Of a stretch of 64,000 bases of DNA, positions 63,879-64,000 are shown in pieces. Each line of letters starts with the position of its first letter. Within the stretch, counting starts at the first letter, position 1. The notes under the pieces are model-generated. The model was not told the DNA's origin. It searched no databases and was given only the letters and a program-made list of their open reading frames with translations. Source of the DNA: Nocardioides sp. BP30. Lineage in GTDB: Bacteria; Actinomycetota; Actinomycetes; Propionibacteriales; Nocardioidaceae. The position numbers and the translations under genes were made by a program. The stretch spans positions 1,612,001 through 1,676,000 of the forward strand of contig NZ_CP123620.1 of assembly GCF_029873215.1 (NCBI RefSeq). The letters run 5' to 3'.

Positions 63879-64000
63879 ATGGCCACTCAGCGATCTCAGC
63901 CCGCCCCCATGCGCATCCTCCTGGTCGGAGCCGGCGGCGTCGGAGCGGCGTTCGCCTCGATCGCCGCCCGCCGTGACTTCTACGAGTCCCTGCTGATCGT
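63879..64000 (+). CDS. Saccharopine-dehydrogenase-like NAD(P)-binding protein (start only)
   Basis: Only 40 residues are visible, the gene running off the window. MRILLVGAGGVGAAFASIAARR is a Rossmann GxGGVG motif as found at the N-terminus of saccharopine dehydrogenase/carboxynorspermidine-dehydrogenase-like enzymes. It is the divergent partner of the aminotransferase under the same operator, so a role in handling polyamine or lysine-type products is plausible. An in-frame ATG at 63909 begins the motif directly and could be the true start. Confidence 0.65.
   Translation, partial: MATQRSQPAPMRILLVGAGGVGAAFASIAARRDFYESLLI

Overview
The window is high-GC DNA (roughly 70%) with actinobacterial gene order: smc, then ftsY, amtB-glnB-glnD, ffh, rpsP-khpA-rimM-trmD-rplS-lepB-rnhB, yraN-comM-dprA-xerC, rpsB-tsf, pyrH-frr-cdsA and rlmN. 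Tyr51-type PII proteins beside glnD, GTG starts, a likely GlnR box and TANNNT -10 hexamers placed directly before start codons all point to Actinobacteria. The gene set and order suggest Nocardioidaceae (Nocardioides-like), but this rests on general knowledge, not a search. I saw no rRNA, tRNA, CRISPR array, insertion sequence or phage gene.

Region 1 (1-23.7 kb) is a cell-envelope polysaccharide cluster wedged into the smc-ftsY-amtB backbone. It holds two paralogous multidomain glycosyltransferases (3342 and 19010), five further glycosyltransferase genes (7693, 10325, 14293, 21166 and the GT87-type 8727), a GT-C-like membrane protein (16130), a nucleotide-sugar dehydrogenase and an SDR epimerase that would supply modified sugars, and four methyltransferase-type proteins. 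Three of the four methyltransferases carry long charged coiled coils, an architecture that recalls chain-terminating 'ruler' proteins.

Region 2 (23.8-30.3 kb) is nitrogen control and protein targeting. A GlnR-type box precedes amtB, two tandem PII genes and glnD; ffh and a NYN/PIN-like nuclease gene follow. Region 3 (30.3-33.7 kb) is a short carbohydrate insert: a secreted GH3 glycosidase preceded by CebR-like and Crp-like sites, and an amidohydrolase with an apparently leaderless start inside an inverted repeat.

Region 4 (33.8-52.4 kb) is dense housekeeping: ribosomal proteins S16, L19 and S2, RNA modification (RimM, a TrmD-GNAT fusion, RlmN), signal peptidase I, RNase HII, DNA uptake/recombination (ComM, DprA, XerC), EF-Ts, UMP kinase, RRF and CdsA. 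An orphan TadE/TadG-like pair and an M23-family protein are interspersed.

Region 5 (52.5-64 kb) holds a GT4 mannosyltransferase, a LOG-family protein and a probable polyamine uptake and catabolism locus: potA-potD-potB-potC, an Lrp/AsnC regulator, two PuuB-like FAD oxidoreductases, a class III aminotransferase and the start of a saccharopine-dehydrogenase-like gene. Both divergent intergenic regions of this locus carry nearly the same 18-bp palindromic element, which probably unites it under one regulator not present in the window.
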